Positions 30,056-40,242 of a stretch of 64,000 bases of DNA are shown piece by piece. Source of the DNA: Paralithodes platypus (lineage: Eukaryota; Arthropoda; Malacostraca; Decapoda; Lithodidae). Positions within the stretch are counted from its first letter, which is position 1. Every line of letters starts with the position of its first letter. Position numbers and translations under genes: made by a program. The notes below the pieces were generated by a model, which worked only from the letters and a program-made list of their open reading frames with translations, did no database searches and was not told the origin of the DNA. The stretch covers positions 14,378,213 to 14,442,212 of the forward strand of contig CM064569.1 in the NCBI GenBank assembly GCA_032716605.1, given 5' to 3'.

Positions 30056-30095
30056 ACCTAACCTAGCCTAGCCTAAGTTAAGCTAACCTGCTCTA
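30056..30095. repeat. Short interstitial CCTAA run
   Basis: cctaacctaacctagcctag and similar; a degenerate (CCTAA)n, the arthropod telomere motif. Similar short runs lie near 47897, 48600 and 63045. Confidence 0.6.
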
Positions 30096-30097
30096 TA

Positions 30098-30222
30098 TTA
30101 GTTAGTTAAAATAGTACCTTAGAGGCTATCAACCCTATTGAATTATTAAGCCACCACACTGCAAGTCAACAAGAACGTCAGGACTGGAGCCTCTCTGTCA
30201 AAACCCCAGTCCCTTGCTGGTC
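30098..30222. mobile_element. MITE-3 half copy
   Basis: Left arm only: agaggctatcaaccctattg, attaagccaccacactgcaa, cgtcaggactggagcctctc. Confidence 0.7.
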
Positions 30223-30505
30223 TATATCATAATTGCTTTAATATCTTTACTAGGTTGTTTTTCTTTAGTTTGTGGTTAATTGCCATTTCCCCATCTTGAT
30301 TATCCAGCTATTGGGAAGATTTTGTAACGAAATATGTTTTTAATGTGTACAATTTGGCATACTGATAAATCTGCTGCTAGGTAAAAATGAATTGATAAAC
30401 ATGTAAATAAGAAAAAAGGATAAATTGTCCCTCCAGTCACAACCCTTCACAAGTACTGTACTTCAGACTCAGTGTCCTCTCAGAGCCAACCCACTCCCCC
30501 CACCC

Positions 30506-30665
30506 CCCACCCCTACACACACACACACACACACACACACTCCCCTCAGGTCTCCCTTCAGTCTGAATACTTAACCCCTTTAGGATTATGACTCGTTTTA
30601 ACAGGTATTCTAGCAATAAATACACCATTTTATCCAGTGAAAGAAAAAATTGTATGAGTTGGAGA
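30506..30665. repeat. (CA)n microsatellite and left half of MITE-1
   Basis: CA run at 30514-30541. Then ttaacccctttaggattatg at 30571 starts a MITE-1 left half. Confidence 0.65.
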
Positions 30666-30678
30666 GTTTAGACAGCAT

Positions 30679-30698
30679 TTATAAGAACATAAGAACAT
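30679..30698 (-). mobile_element. LINE G tail remnant
   Basis: taagaacataagaacata is the inverse of the (TTATGTTC)n tail of LINE G; nothing else of the element remains. Confidence 0.4.
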
Positions 30699-30714
30699 AT
30701 ATACAGTATATATA

Positions 30715-31194
30715 TATTTTTGTTTTCTTCTATATTCCAACTGCTCCCTCTCGGGCATAAGCTGAGAGCCTGCACATTCACCGCTGAACACGTGAGGTCT
30801 TGTTCCAGCCTAGGAAGTGAGACAAGTGAAGCACAAGCTACAACCAGCCCTCGCCATCCTGCCATCGCTTTTTGTTAGTTAAAATAGGACTTCAGAGGCT
30901 ATCAACCCTATTTGATTATTAAGCCATCACACTGTAAGTCAAGAATAACGTCAGGACTGGAGCCTCTCTGCGAGAACCCCAGTCCCTTGGTGCTGCCATC
31001 GCAGACGCTCGGCTCTTGGTTGCCCACTCTGACTCAAAGCAGTCCCACTTCTGAGGCAGCTTCGCCTTTATGCTTCACTGTCTTATCTCCTCGACTCGGA
31101 CCCTCACTCTCAGAACGCCACCTATTGAGCATTTAACTCACTAGGCATAGCCCCCCTGTAGCATATTTTGAATATGGAATACTCATACACTGCT
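30715..31194 (-). mobile_element. SINE-1 3' two-thirds, interrupted by a MITE-3 half
   Basis: Inverse of 4020-4310: first the 3' end (ctccctctcgggcataagct), then after the MITE the segment agaacgccacctattgagca and gcatattttgaatatgga. The rest of this SINE continues at 36517 beyond the LINE G insertions. Confidence 0.8.
30869..30992. mobile_element. MITE-3 half copy with 10-bp direct repeats
   Basis: Flanked by ctgccatcgc at 30859-30868 and 30993-31002, which looks like a target-site duplication. Only the left arm of the MITE is present. Confidence 0.65.
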
Positions 31195-32270
31195 TAGTAT
31201 AAGTAGAAATGATGTGCTTAAGGAAATTGACAGACTGAAACCTCAAAAATCGCCTGGTCCTGACGAGGTATATGCTAGAGTATTAAAAGAATGCAGAGAT
31301 GAGTTAAGTAGTCCATTAGCATTTATATTTAACAAGTCATTAGAAACAGGTTTAGTTCCAGAAGCTTGGAAGCTTGCAAATGTAGTTCCGATCTTCAAAA
31401 AAGGTGATAAATCGATAGCATCCAATTACCGTCCCATTAGTCTCACATCAATCATAGGAAAGTTGCTAGAGTCTATTATTGCTAGGAAAATTAGAAGCCA
31501 TTTAGTAAAATTTAACTTAATAAATTCTTCTCAGCATGGATTCACTCAGGGACGTTCGTGCCTTACTAATTTGCTTAGCTTTTTCTCAGAGGTATATGAA
31601 GCAGTAGATAGTGACAAGTCATATGATATTATATATTTAGATTTCAGTAAAGCTTTCGACAGAGTCCCTCATGAGAGATTGATGAGAAAGGTTGAGGCAC
31701 ATGGAATAGGAGGGTCGTTGTTGGGATGGATTAGGTCATGGCTAATTGGTAGGAAACAGAGAGTCAGCATAAATGGTACCAAGTCAGAGTGGGGAGCAGT
31801 CAAAAGTGGTGTCCCCCAGGGATCGGTATTAGGTCCCCTGTTGTTTCTTATATACATAAATGACCTAGATTTAGGTATAACTAGTAGGATAAGTAAATTC
31901 GCAGACGATACTAAAATGGGGAGATCAATTGATTCAGATAGCGATATAGAGTGCCTCCAAAGGGATCTAGATACCTTACATGAATGGTCAGTAAATTGGC
32001 AGATGAAGTTTAACATTGACAAATGCAAGGTATTAAAGATAGGGAAGATGCAAACAAATGTTAAATATAAACTAGCTAATTTAGAATTAGAAAATTCAGA
32101 CTGCGAGAAAGATCTAGGTGTGTTTGTTAGCAATGATTTGAAGCCTAGAAAACAGTGTATAAGCGTTCGTAATAAGGCAAACAGGATTCTCGGGTTCATC
32201 TCTAGGAGTGTGAGTAACAGAACTGCTGATGTTATCTTAAAACTTTACTTGTCATTAGTGAGACCCCATT
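31195..32270 (+). pseudogene. Older LINE G copy, 5' portion (RT), interrupted
   Basis: Nearly identical to 34112-35186 of the intact copy (a handful of substitutions such as agtctatt/agtccatt). It encodes KSPGPDEVYARVLKE, IIYLDFSKAFDRVPHERLM (motif A), SGVPQGSVLGPLLF (motif B) and FADDTKMGRS. It breaks off after LYLSLVRPH at gagaccccat, where the younger LINE G begins. Its remaining 3' part is at 35842-36492. The copy starts abruptly at 31195, so it was 5'-truncated on arrival. Confidence 0.92.
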
Positions 32271-32570
32271 GGAGAGTTGCTCTCCAAGTATCAGGAAATG
32301 TTGGAGAGGATCAAGGAAAAAGGTGGAGTTCCTGTGGTAAACAGTATCCTGCCTAGAAGAGGGGTAAGGAAGGAATGGTCCTCCAGGGCTATTGGTGTAA
32401 ATAGCCGGCTGGAGAAGTATTGTAAGGCAAATACTATTCCATTCCTGGATAACTGGTCCCTCTTTTATGGTAAGGATGAACTGTATGCCCAGGATGGAGT
32501 ACATCTCTGTCGACTAGGAGTTTCGACCTTGGCCAGCTCACTCGACAAGATTGTTGCGGGGTTTCGTTAA
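32271..32570 (+). CDS. LINE G ORF1, C-terminal SGNH/GDSL esterase part
   Basis: The last 98 codons of ORF1, truncated at the insertion point. LEKYCKANTIPFLDNWSLFY followed by LYAQDGVHLCRLGVSTLASS gives the DxxH catalytic block (DGVH) of SGNH-type lipid hydrolases. Esterase-bearing ORF1 proteins are known in CR1/L2-group LINEs, where they are thought to bind lipid or RNA particles. ORF1 ends 66 bp before the first possible ORF2 codon at 32637. The Ser-containing GDS block lies in the missing 5' part. Confidence 0.7.
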   Translation, partial: GELLSKYQEMLERIKEKGGVPVVNSILPRRGVRKEWSSRAIGVNSRLEKYCKANTIPFLDNWSLFYGKDELYAQDGVHLCRLGVSTLASSLDKIVAGFR

Positions 32571-32681
32571 AAAAAACCTGGGTGTGTAAGTAATATACTG
32601 TCTTCATATGGAGCAGGTACTTCATGTGACAAACCAGTGAGTAAAATAGAAATAATCAGTCAAGATAGTGCGGATATAGTG

Positions 32682-35624
32682 ATGTGTAATAGTAGTATCG
32701 ATAACACTACACATGTAACTGATAGTAAAGATGAGAATACTGATAGAGTAGAATTTCCGTCTAGAGCTAGTAGTTCAACAGGAAATAATAAGTTAGCTAA
32801 ACACAATAGAAAATTAGTTGCAAATAAAAGTAATAGGTTGAGGGTATATTATACAAATTGTAGGAGTTTATGTAACAAAATGAACGAACTTAGAGCACTC
32901 GTTAGCACAGAAAATATAGACATAATAGCGCTAACTGAAACGTGGATTAATACAGAATCTAGGCATTTTTTAGCAGAATTTGATATTCCAGGATATAGTT
33001 TGTTTAAATATGACCGAACAAGTAGGAGGGGCGGGGGTATAGCAGTGTTTGTCAGGAGTACATTAAAAAGCTGTATTAAATCAGGTATTAGACTAAATAA
33101 TGATAATGAAAGTGTTTGGGTAGAGGTTAACGAAGGTAGTGAGACCATAGTTATTGGAGTTATATATAGACCGCCTAATATGAGTAGAAATGGCGGAAAA
33201 TCGTTATGGGAGGAAATTAAAATAGCATCAAGGTTTAGCAATGTGTGCATTATGGGGGATTTTAATTTTCCGAACATTGATTGGCAGCACCAAATAGGCG
33301 ACTCCGATTCAGTAGAGTTTATTGAGGTAGTACAAGATAGTTTTTTATTTCAATTCATAGATACGCCGACTAGAGGTATTAATATTCTTGATTTAGTTTT
33401 CAGTAACAATGGACATATGATAAATAATGTAGAGATTGGTGACCACCTAGGAAATAGCGATCATAAATCTATTTATTTTAATATACAATGGACAGGGAAT
33501 GCTAAAGAGAATACGACACTTATCCCAGATTTCAGAAAAGCCGATTATGGTGGGCTAAGAAGAGACTTAAGAGTGGACCCTATTGTTAAGCAATTAAGTC
33601 AGGATATGCCAGAGTTAAACTTGCCACCTACATATAACCAGTTTATTGCTTCACTCCACAATGCTCAAAATAAATATATCCCTAAAAGAAGATTTAGATC
33701 GACGCAGAACCAACCAAAATGGATGACTAATAAGCTAATAGATCTTATAGGAAAAAAGAAAGGAATATATCGAAAAATAAAGAAAGGTGAAAATCATTTA
33801 CATATATACTATCAGACTCTATCAAGACAGGTCAAAAAGGAAATCAGGAAAGCAAAAATAAATTATGAAATAAGGATAGCCAGCGACTCAAAAAATAACC
33901 CTAAAGCTTTTTACCAACTATATAAATCTAAAGTTAGAGATGTAATAGGCCCCCTAAAAACTTCAATAGGAGAAATAACAGAAAATGATTTAGAAATGTG
34001 CAGTACATTAAATAGTCAGTTTCTTTCCGTTTTCACTAATGAAAATTTGGCACAGATTCCAGAAGTCAATATGGTATATAGTGATAGTATAGAAAATATG
34101 TTAAGTACAGTTAGTATAAGTAGAAATGATGTGCTTAAGGAAATTGACAGACTGAAACCTCAAAAATCGCCTGGTCCTGACGAGGTATATGCTAGAGTAT
34201 TAAAAGAATGCAGAGATGAGTTAAGTAGTCCATTAGCATTTATATTTAACAAGTCATTAGAAACAGGTTTAGTTCCAGAAGCTTGGAAGCTTGCAAATGT
34301 AGTTCCGATCTTCAAAAAAGGTGATAAATCGATAGCATCCAATTACCGTCCCATTAGTCTCACATCAATCATAGGAAAGTTGCTAGAGTCCATTATTGCT
34401 AGGAAAATTAGAAGCCACTTAGTAAAATTTAACTTAATAAATTCTTCTCAGCATGGATTCACTCAGGGACGTTCTTGCCTTACTAATTTGCTTAGCTTTT
34501 TCTCAGAGGTATATGAAGCAGTAGATAGTGACAAGTCATATGATATTATATATTTAGATTTCAGTAAAGCTTTCGACAGAGTCCCTCATGAGAGATTGAT
34601 GAGAAAGGTTGAGGCACATGGAATAGGAGGGTCGTTGTTGGGATGGATTAGGTCATGGCTAATTGGTAGGAAACAGAGAGTCAGCATAAATGGTACCAAG
34701 TCAGAGTGGGGAGCAGTCAAAAGTGGTGTCCCCCAGGGATCGGTATTAGGTCCCCTGTTGTTTCTTATATACATAAATGACCTAGATTTAGGTATAACTA
34801 GTAGGATAAGTAAATTCGCAGACGATACTAAAATGGGGAGATCAATTGATTCAGATAGCGATATAGAGTGCCTCCAAAGGGATCTAGATACCTTACATGA
34901 ATGGTCAGTAAATTGGCAGATGAAGTTTAACATTGACAAATGCAAGGTATTAAAGATAGGGAAGATGCAAACAAATGTTAAATATAAACTAGCTAATTTA
35001 GAATTAGAAAATTCAGACTGCGAGAAAGATCTAGGTGTGTTTGTTAGCAATGATTTGAAGCCTAGAAAACAGTGTATAAGCGTTCGTAATAAGGCAAACA
35101 GGATTCTCGGGTTCATCTCTAGGAGTGTGAGTAACAGAACTGCTGATGTTATCTTAAAACTTTACTTGTCATTAGTGAGACCCCATATGGATTATGCTGT
35201 CCAATTTTGGTGTCCTTATTACAGAATGGACATAGATTCATTGGAGAGAATTCAGCGTAGAATGACAAAAATGATCCATAATATTAGAAATTTTCCGTAT
35301 GAAGAAAGGTTGAAGAAATTAGGTTTACATTCGTTAGAGAGACGCAGAGTTAGAGGGGATATGATAGAGGTGTTCAAGTGGGTTAGTGGGATTAACAAAG
35401 GGGACATGACAAATGTACTAAAGCTCAGTGATAGCGAAAGAACTCGTACCAATGGTTTCAAATTAGATAAATTTCGTTTCAGAAAAGATATAGGCAAATA
35501 TTGGTTTGGTAACAGAGTTGTAGATGGGTGGAATAGGCTACCAAGTGATATAGTGGGATCAAGAACGATAGGGAGCTTTAAGAAAAAATTGGATAAGCAT
35601 ATGGACGAGAAGGGTTGGGTGTGA
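32682..35624 (+). CDS. LINE G ORF2: endonuclease-reverse transcriptase, intact
   Basis: An intact frame; the first ATG is at 32682 (980 residues), though the frame is open from 32637. The APE-type endonuclease includes VYYTNCRSLCNKMNEL (Asn), IIALTETWINTE (Glu), VCIMGDFNFPNIDW (Asp/Asn) and LGNSDHKSIYF (SDH box). RT includes QKSPGPDEVYARVLKE, KKGDKSIASNYRPISLTSII, QHGFTQGRSC, DFSKAFDRVPHERLM (Asp), SGVPQGSVLGPLLFLIYIND, KFADDTKMG (catalytic FADD) and FNIDKCKVLKIG, ending with VDGWNRLPSDIVGSRTIGSF. All catalytic motifs look intact and there are no stops. The protein nicks DNA and copies element RNA at the nick. A CR1/L2-type assignment is inferred from the ORF1 esterase and motif style. Confidence 0.93.
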   Translation: MCNSSIDNTTHVTDSKDENTDRVEFPSRASSSTGNNKLAKHNRKLVANKSNRLRVYYTNCRSLCNKMNELRALVSTENIDIIALTETWINTESRHFLAEFDIPGYSLFKYDRTSRRGGGIAVFVRSTLKSCIKSGIRLNNDNESVWVEVNEGSETIVIGVIYRPPNMSRNGGKSLWEEIKIASRFSNVCIMGDFNFPNIDWQHQIGDSDSVEFIEVVQDSFLFQFIDTPTRGINILDLVFSNNGHMINNVEIGDHLGNSDHKSIYFNIQWTGNAKENTTLIPDFRKADYGGLRRDLRVDPIVKQLSQDMPELNLPPTYNQFIASLHNAQNKYIPKRRFRSTQNQPKWMTNKLIDLIGKKKGIYRKIKKGENHLHIYYQTLSRQVKKEIRKAKINYEIRIASDSKNNPKAFYQLYKSKVRDVIGPLKTSIGEITENDLEMCSTLNSQFLSVFTNENLAQIPEVNMVYSDSIENMLSTVSISRNDVLKEIDRLKPQKSPGPDEVYARVLKECRDELSSPLAFIFNKSLETGLVPEAWKLANVVPIFKKGDKSIASNYRPISLTSIIGKLLESIIARKIRSHLVKFNLINSSQHGFTQGRSCLTNLLSFFSEVYEAVDSDKSYDIIYLDFSKAFDRVPHERLMRKVEAHGIGGSLLGWIRSWLIGRKQRVSINGTKSEWGAVKSGVPQGSVLGPLLFLIYINDLDLGITSRISKFADDTKMGRSIDSDSDIECLQRDLDTLHEWSVNWQMKFNIDKCKVLKIGKMQTNVKYKLANLELENSDCEKDLGVFVSNDLKPRKQCISVRNKANRILGFISRSVSNRTADVILKLYLSLVRPHMDYAVQFWCPYYRMDIDSLERIQRRMTKMIHNIRNFPYEERLKKLGLHSLERRRVRGDMIEVFKWVSGINKGDMTNVLKLSDSERTRTNGFKLDKFRFRKDIGKYWFGNRVVDGWNRLPSDIVGSRTIGSFKKKLDKHMDEKGWV

Positions 35625-35841
35625 AGGGGGATCCGCCGGGTTGGGCCAATCAGCGCTCTGCAGACCCCCGTAATCCTGCATTAATCTCTAACCGGTTTGG
35701 TAAGATGATCCTCAGGGTATTAGAGTGTTGAGCCTATAATTGGGCTTTGTAATTGGGGTAGTGTGGGACAGGGATCTGCCTTGCTTAGGCCAATCGGCTT
35801 TCTGCAGACTCCCATTTTCTTATGTTCTTATGTTCTTCTTA

Positions 35842-36492
35842 TATGGATTATGCTGTCCAATTTTGGTGTCCTTATTACAGAATGGACATAGATTCATTGG
35901 AGAGAATTCAGCGTAGAATGACAAAAATGATCCATAATATTAGAAATTTTCCGTATGAAGAAAGGTTGAAGAAATTAGGTTTACATTCGTTAGAGAGACG
36001 CAGAGTTAGAGGGGATATGATAGAGGTGTTCAAGTGGGTTAGTGGGATTAACAAAGGGGACATGACAAATGTACTAAAGCTCAGTGATAGCGAAAGAACT
36101 CGTACCAATGGTTTCAAATTAGATAATTTCGTTTCAGAAAAGATATAGGCAAATATTGGTTTGGTAACAGAGTTGTAGATGGGTGGAATAGGCTACCAAG
36201 TGATATAGTGGGATCAAGAACGATAGGGAGCTTTAAGAAAAAATTGGATAAGCATATGGACGAGAAGGGTTGGGTGTGAAGGGGGATCAGCCGGGTTGGG
36301 CCAATCAGCGCTCTGCAGACCCCCGTAATCCTGCGTTAATCTCTAACCGGTTTGGTAAGATGATCCTCAGGGTATTAGAGTGTTGAGCCTATAATTGGGC
36401 TTTGTAATTGGGGTTGTGTGGGACAGGGATCTGCCTTGCTTAGGCCAATCGGCTTTCTGCAGACTCCCATTTTCTTATGTTCTTATGTTCTT
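35842..36492 (+). pseudogene. Older LINE G copy, 3' portion and tail
   Basis: Continues 31195-32270: MDYAVQFWCPYYRMDIDSLE onward, nearly identical to 35187-35838. A 1-nt deletion (agataatttcg near 36122) breaks its frame. Ends in the tail cttatgttctt at 36492. Confidence 0.92.
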
Positions 36493-36606
36493 AATATGGA
36501 ATACTCATACACTGCTATTTAATATGGAATACTCATACACTGCTATTTAATATGGAATACTCATACACTGCTATTTAATATGGAATACTCATACACTGCT
36601 ATTTAA
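36493..36606. repeat. 28-bp tandem repeat at the LINE G 3' junction
   Basis: Four copies of a unit starting aatatggaatactcatacac; one more copy (24 bp) is at 31171-31194 just before LINE G. It arose from a short SINE-1 segment. Whether the 31171/36493 pair is a 24-bp target-site duplication or part of a pre-existing array cannot be decided. Confidence 0.85.
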
Positions 36607-36722
36607 TCAGAGAACAATGAGGGTATTTTTGGGGGGGAGTTTCGGTGGGCTTTGTGGTAATGCACTGATACTAGGTACAGCACAAATTCAATCCCAATTA
36701 TATCTTCCCATTGACACATATA
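36607..36722 (-). mobile_element. SINE-1 remaining 5' portion
   Basis: tttgtggtaatgcactgata and tcccaattatatcttcccat are the inverse of 3945-4020. The tRNA-like head is missing where a MITE-1 half begins (about 36723). Confidence 0.75.
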
Positions 36723-36828
36723 TACCACTTTGATTCCTAGAGATACTCCCTAAAGTATATAAAATCGGTTAATGATATCCAGAGTAAATTGTCAAAGCGC
36801 GTAATAATCCTCAAGGGGTTAAAAATGA
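36723..36828. mobile_element. MITE-1 right half
   Basis: taatgatatccagagtaaat and ataatcctcaaggggttaa are the typical right arm ending in TTAA. Confidence 0.6.
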
Positions 36829-36859
36829 CAATAAAAGAATAAGCAGGTGAAATGTTAAC

Positions 36860-37226
36860 TTAAGGGGACACCGACTGCTTTTTTTGGCCTATAAATTTAT
36901 TCATTCATAAATTCTTAGTTTCCTCTCTAGACATCCCTCAAACTTAGAGAAACATCCCCTAGACCCCCCTCAAGATAAATTTGTAAATTTTTCGGTAGAA
37001 AAATGTACAAAATTATCATACAATTATCTTACAATTACAGGCTCGCTATCGCTGGCCAGGAAAAATCGACACCTAAATGGCACGATAGGTCTTAACATTT
37101 ATAACGAAATGGGACAGAAGGTCTTAAAATCGCCAAACAAATGGGCCGCACGTCTAAAAATCTAAAAAATAATGGGACTAAACACGAGAGAGAAAGGGGA
37201 CCAGAAAAGCGACCGTCTCCCCTTAA
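36860..37226. mobile_element. TTAA foldback element, complete copy
   Basis: Begins TTAAGGGGACACCGACTGC and ends GCGACCGTCTCCCCTTAA. Contains tttttcggtagaaaaatg and caggctcgctatcgctgg hairpins and tcgacacctaaatggcacga. Confidence 0.8.
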
Positions 37227-37375
37227 GCTATACCACTGTCACTACTACTGTCTTTTGTTTCACCTTCTTAGTGCCTTGTCCCTGTCCTAACCCTGCGACA
37301 GATCCCACAAATCTTCACTACTTGCAATCAGAAGGAGGAGGAAAAAGGAGTATAATTTAGTGTGTTATGTGTGTT

Positions 37376-37645
37376 CTGTTCTTGTTTGCCTCTTATCCCC
37401 CCCCCCCACTACACCTCCCCACTCCTCTCTCTCCCTTCCTTCCCCCCTCCACCCCCTCCACCTCTCCCCCCACTCCACCTCCCCACTCTTCTCTCTCCCT
37501 TCTTTCCCCCCTCCACCCACTCCACCTCTCCCCCCACTACACTTCCCCACTCCTCTCTCTCCCTTCCTTCCCCCCTCCACCCACTCAACCTCTCCTCCCA
37601 CTCCACCTCTCCACTCCTCTCTCTCCCTTCCTTCCCCCCCTCTTC
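37376..37645. repeat. C/T-rich minisatellite, about 66-bp unit
   Basis: Four units of ctctctctcccttccttccc + ccctccacccactccacctc-like sequence. ORFs in every frame here are compositional. Confidence 0.85.
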
Positions 37646-37754
37646 TACTTCTACAAGAGTCTGCATCCTCCTTAGTTTTGTTTTTCCTGTTACATAAATG
37701 GTGTTGTTACCATGGTGATAGACAGTAAAGATTAGACTCCGGCAGTGATGTAAC

Positions 37755-38126
37755 TTAAGGGGACAGTGGCTGTTTGTTTGGTCTATTAATTCATGTATTA
37801 ATATATTTTTTTTTATTTTCCTCCCTAGACCTCCATCAAGTTTAGAAAAACACCCCCTAGACCCCCCTGCAAGATAGATTTGTACATTTTTCGGTAGAAA
37901 AATTTACCGGCCAAAGGCCAATTCCTCCTAAAACAACAGGCTCGCTATCGCTCGCCAGGAAAAAATCGACACCTAAATGGCACGAAGGGCCCTAATATTG
38001 ACAAAGAAATGGGGTGAAAGGTCATAAAATCCTCAAACTAATGGAACCAACATCTTAAAATCTCAAAACTAATGGGGCTAAACATGAGGGAGAAGGGGTC
38101 GAGAAAAACAGTCTGTCTCCCCTTAA
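37755..38126. mobile_element. TTAA foldback element, complete copy
   Basis: TTAAGGGGACAGTGGCTG at the start, CAGTCTGTCTCCCCTTAA at the end; core tcgctatcgctcgccaggaa and accggccaaaggccaat. This and the 36860 copy are the best for a consensus. Confidence 0.85.
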
Positions 38127-38214
38127 GGGGAGTTAAATTCGTTGGTCATGATGATGTTTGTATTTGATGGCATACTGTAGGTGGTGGGGGTGATCTGAGA
38201 AACCATCATTATTA

Positions 38215-38351
38215 TCAGTAGTAGTAGTAGTAGTAGTAGTCTATTTATCTATCTATATACTCAGGCCCAATCCCCACTTTTGTTTTTTGTGTGTGTTTTT
38301 TTTTTTTTGGGGGGGGGCCGACTCAAGACAGAGACAGAATAGAGACAACAC

Positions 38352-38388
<37 letters not shown>

Positions 38389-38480
38389 GTAGTAATTTAT
38401 ACATTTATTTATATATAATTAAGTACATTGTTATTATTTGTATTATTATTATTATTATTATTATTATTGTTATTATTATT
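38215..38480. repeat. (TAG)n/(ATT)n repeats around a LINE A 3' fragment (minus)
   Basis: (TAG)n at 38218-38240, 38350-38393 and (ATT)n at 38438-38480. Between them 38245-38345 is the inverse LINE A terminus (atctatctatatactcaggc, gactcaagacagagacagaa). Confidence 0.75.
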
Positions 38481-38535
38481 TGGCTTATATGTTTGATTGA
38501 TGGCTAGGTATGGGCCATTAAGTGTTGCTAGTGCC

Positions 38536-38626
38536 AATTTAACCCTTCCGATGATCGAGGACGCCTTTTCACTTGATTCTGGCTAGCATCAGACAATTAT
38601 ACTCATCTCTGGAAGGCTCTATGTGC
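38536..38626. mobile_element. MITE-1 left half
   Basis: ttaacccttccgatgatcga, then ttctggctagcatcagac; cut by the TTAA foldback element starting at about 38627. Confidence 0.5.
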
Positions 38627-40099
38627 TTCAGAGGGCCCACCTCGCATTTTTGTTTATCTTTCTCTCCTTTTCTCTCTTTCCCTGGCTTGTATGATCCATT
38701 CGGCCCCATTCAGCCTACTGTTTTAAGACGTTTACCCCCATCTATCTATCTATTGTCTGACGCCGTGATCCCGGAAGGGGTAGCCACGAACGAACCGCCC
38801 CCATGCACCTCTGTCCCCAGTCAGTCGACGCCCCTCCCCCCAACCAGCACCGCCTTCGTTCATATACTTCCTCACTCCATCCTTCCACCTCTCTTTCGGT
38901 CTACCTCTCCCGCTCTGTCCCTCCACCTCGCTCTCGTACACCCTCTTAGTCATTCTCTCGCCTTCCATACGTTCCATATGGCCGAACCATCTCAAGTTAT
39001 CCCTTTTCACACTTTCCAGCACATCTACCTCCACACCACACCTCCTTCTTACTTCCTCATTAGTCTGTCTATCCCTCCATGTAACTCCGCACGCACTTCT
39101 TAAGTAATTCATTTCCACTGCTCTCACTCTTGGTCTGAATCTCTCAACCAACGTTCATGCTTCGCTTCCGTAAGTCAGTGTCGGGATTACCACACTGTCA
39201 TGCAAGGACTTCTTCACTTCCATACTGACCACCCTATTTCTTGTTACTGCTTTCAGCGTTCCTACAACCCTCTTCCCTTGTTGTACCCTCTCCCGCACTT
39301 CTTCATCCATAGTCCCATCTTTACTCAACACACTGCCCAGATACTTAAAAGAGTTGACGATCTCCAGAGCCTGACCGTTCAGCTTCACCTCACACTCTGT
39401 GACTTCACCCCTTTCGAAGACCATAACCGTTTTCGCACACTGTTCCAAACTCATTTACCAGACCCTGCAACTCACATTCATTATCACTCATCAGAACTGT
39501 ATCATCCGAAAACAGCAGTATAGGTAGCTTCCACTCAATTCCCTGCCTTTTCAGAGATACACCAACATCCACTGCTCTTGATAGTATTTCTTTCATGACT
39601 TCATCCATATATACAGTAAACAACCACGGGGACATCACACACCCCTGTGTCAAACCAACATTCAGGTCAAAGAACTCGCTCTGCTCACTCTCCACACGTA
39701 CTGCCGCCTTTGCACCCTCATACATGCTCTTCACTGCTTTCAGAAACTTGCCATCTACTCTGTATATTCTAAGTACTTTCCACAAACCTTCTCTATCCAC
39801 TCTGTCATAGGCCTTCTCCAAGTCCATAAAGGCAACATCCAGGTGTCAATATTTTCCTGGCGAGCAGTAGCAAGCCAGCATATATATTTTTTTGTTTTAC
39901 AGCAAGCTAAATTTGTACATTTTTCGATAGAAAAATTTCTCCGGCGAAGCCGGATTTCTCCATACAATGCTGGCTCGCTATCGCTCGCCAGGAAATAATC
40001 GACACCTGGATGGGCATAAACGTCTTAAAACAGTTGGCTGAATGAGGCCAAATGAATACAAGTCAGAGAAAGATAAATAAAGTGGGTGACCCTCCTTAA
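38627..40099. mobile_element. TTAA foldback element interrupted by LINE B
   Basis: The left arm 38627-38738 (ttcggccccattcagcctac, gttttaagacgtttaccccc) and the remainder 39838-40099 (atccaggtgtcaatattttc to gggtgaccctccttaa) join into a complete element when 38739-39837 is removed. The left TTAA is mutated to TTCA. Confidence 0.8.
38739..39837 (-). pseudogene. LINE B reverse transcriptase, truncated and frameshifted
   Basis: The minus strand encodes FMDLEKAYDRVDREGLW (motif A), GLTQGCVMSPWLFTVYMDEV (motif B) and ILLFSDDTVLMSD, where the catalytic FADD reads FSDD. After a frameshift near 39430 come IVNSFKYLGSVLSKDGTMDE and VIPTLTYGSEA, and after a stop near 39152 the tail LRSACGVTWRDRQTNEEVRR with GRGRPKERWKDGV. 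The copy ends in (TATC)n at 38739-38752, that is a (TAGA)n tail on its own strand. It is related to LINE A by motif order and tail but is clearly a separate family. Inactive because of the frame breaks. Confidence 0.85.
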
Positions 40100-40127
40100 A
40101 TAAGGTAAAATATATACAGTATATTAA

Positions 40128-40242
40128 TTAACCCTCTCACTTCTAAAATTCCTTTTGAAACTTGAGTAAATTGCCTAAAGACAGCCAAATAAGAGAACAA
40201 AATTATCCTCGAATATTGAAAAAGGTTAAAAATAGTTGGTTT
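40128..40242. mobile_element. MITE-1 half copy
   Basis: ttaaccctctcacttctaaa and attgcctaaagacagcca; only weak similarity to the rest of the family. Confidence 0.4.

Larger units (their letters stand above)
32271..35838 (+). mobile_element. Younger LINE G copy: ORF1 end, complete ORF2, 3' UTR, tail
   Basis: Inserted inside the older LINE G copy: the sequence flanking it (32270 and 35842) is contiguous in the element itself. It includes the end of ORF1, ORF2, about 200 bp of 3' UTR (ccaatcggctttctgcagac) and the tail cttatgttcttatgttct. Confidence 0.92.

Noticed and set aside
30056..30095. True chromosome end
   Set aside because: Only a few degenerate CCTAA copies; surrounding DNA is ordinary interspersed repeat.
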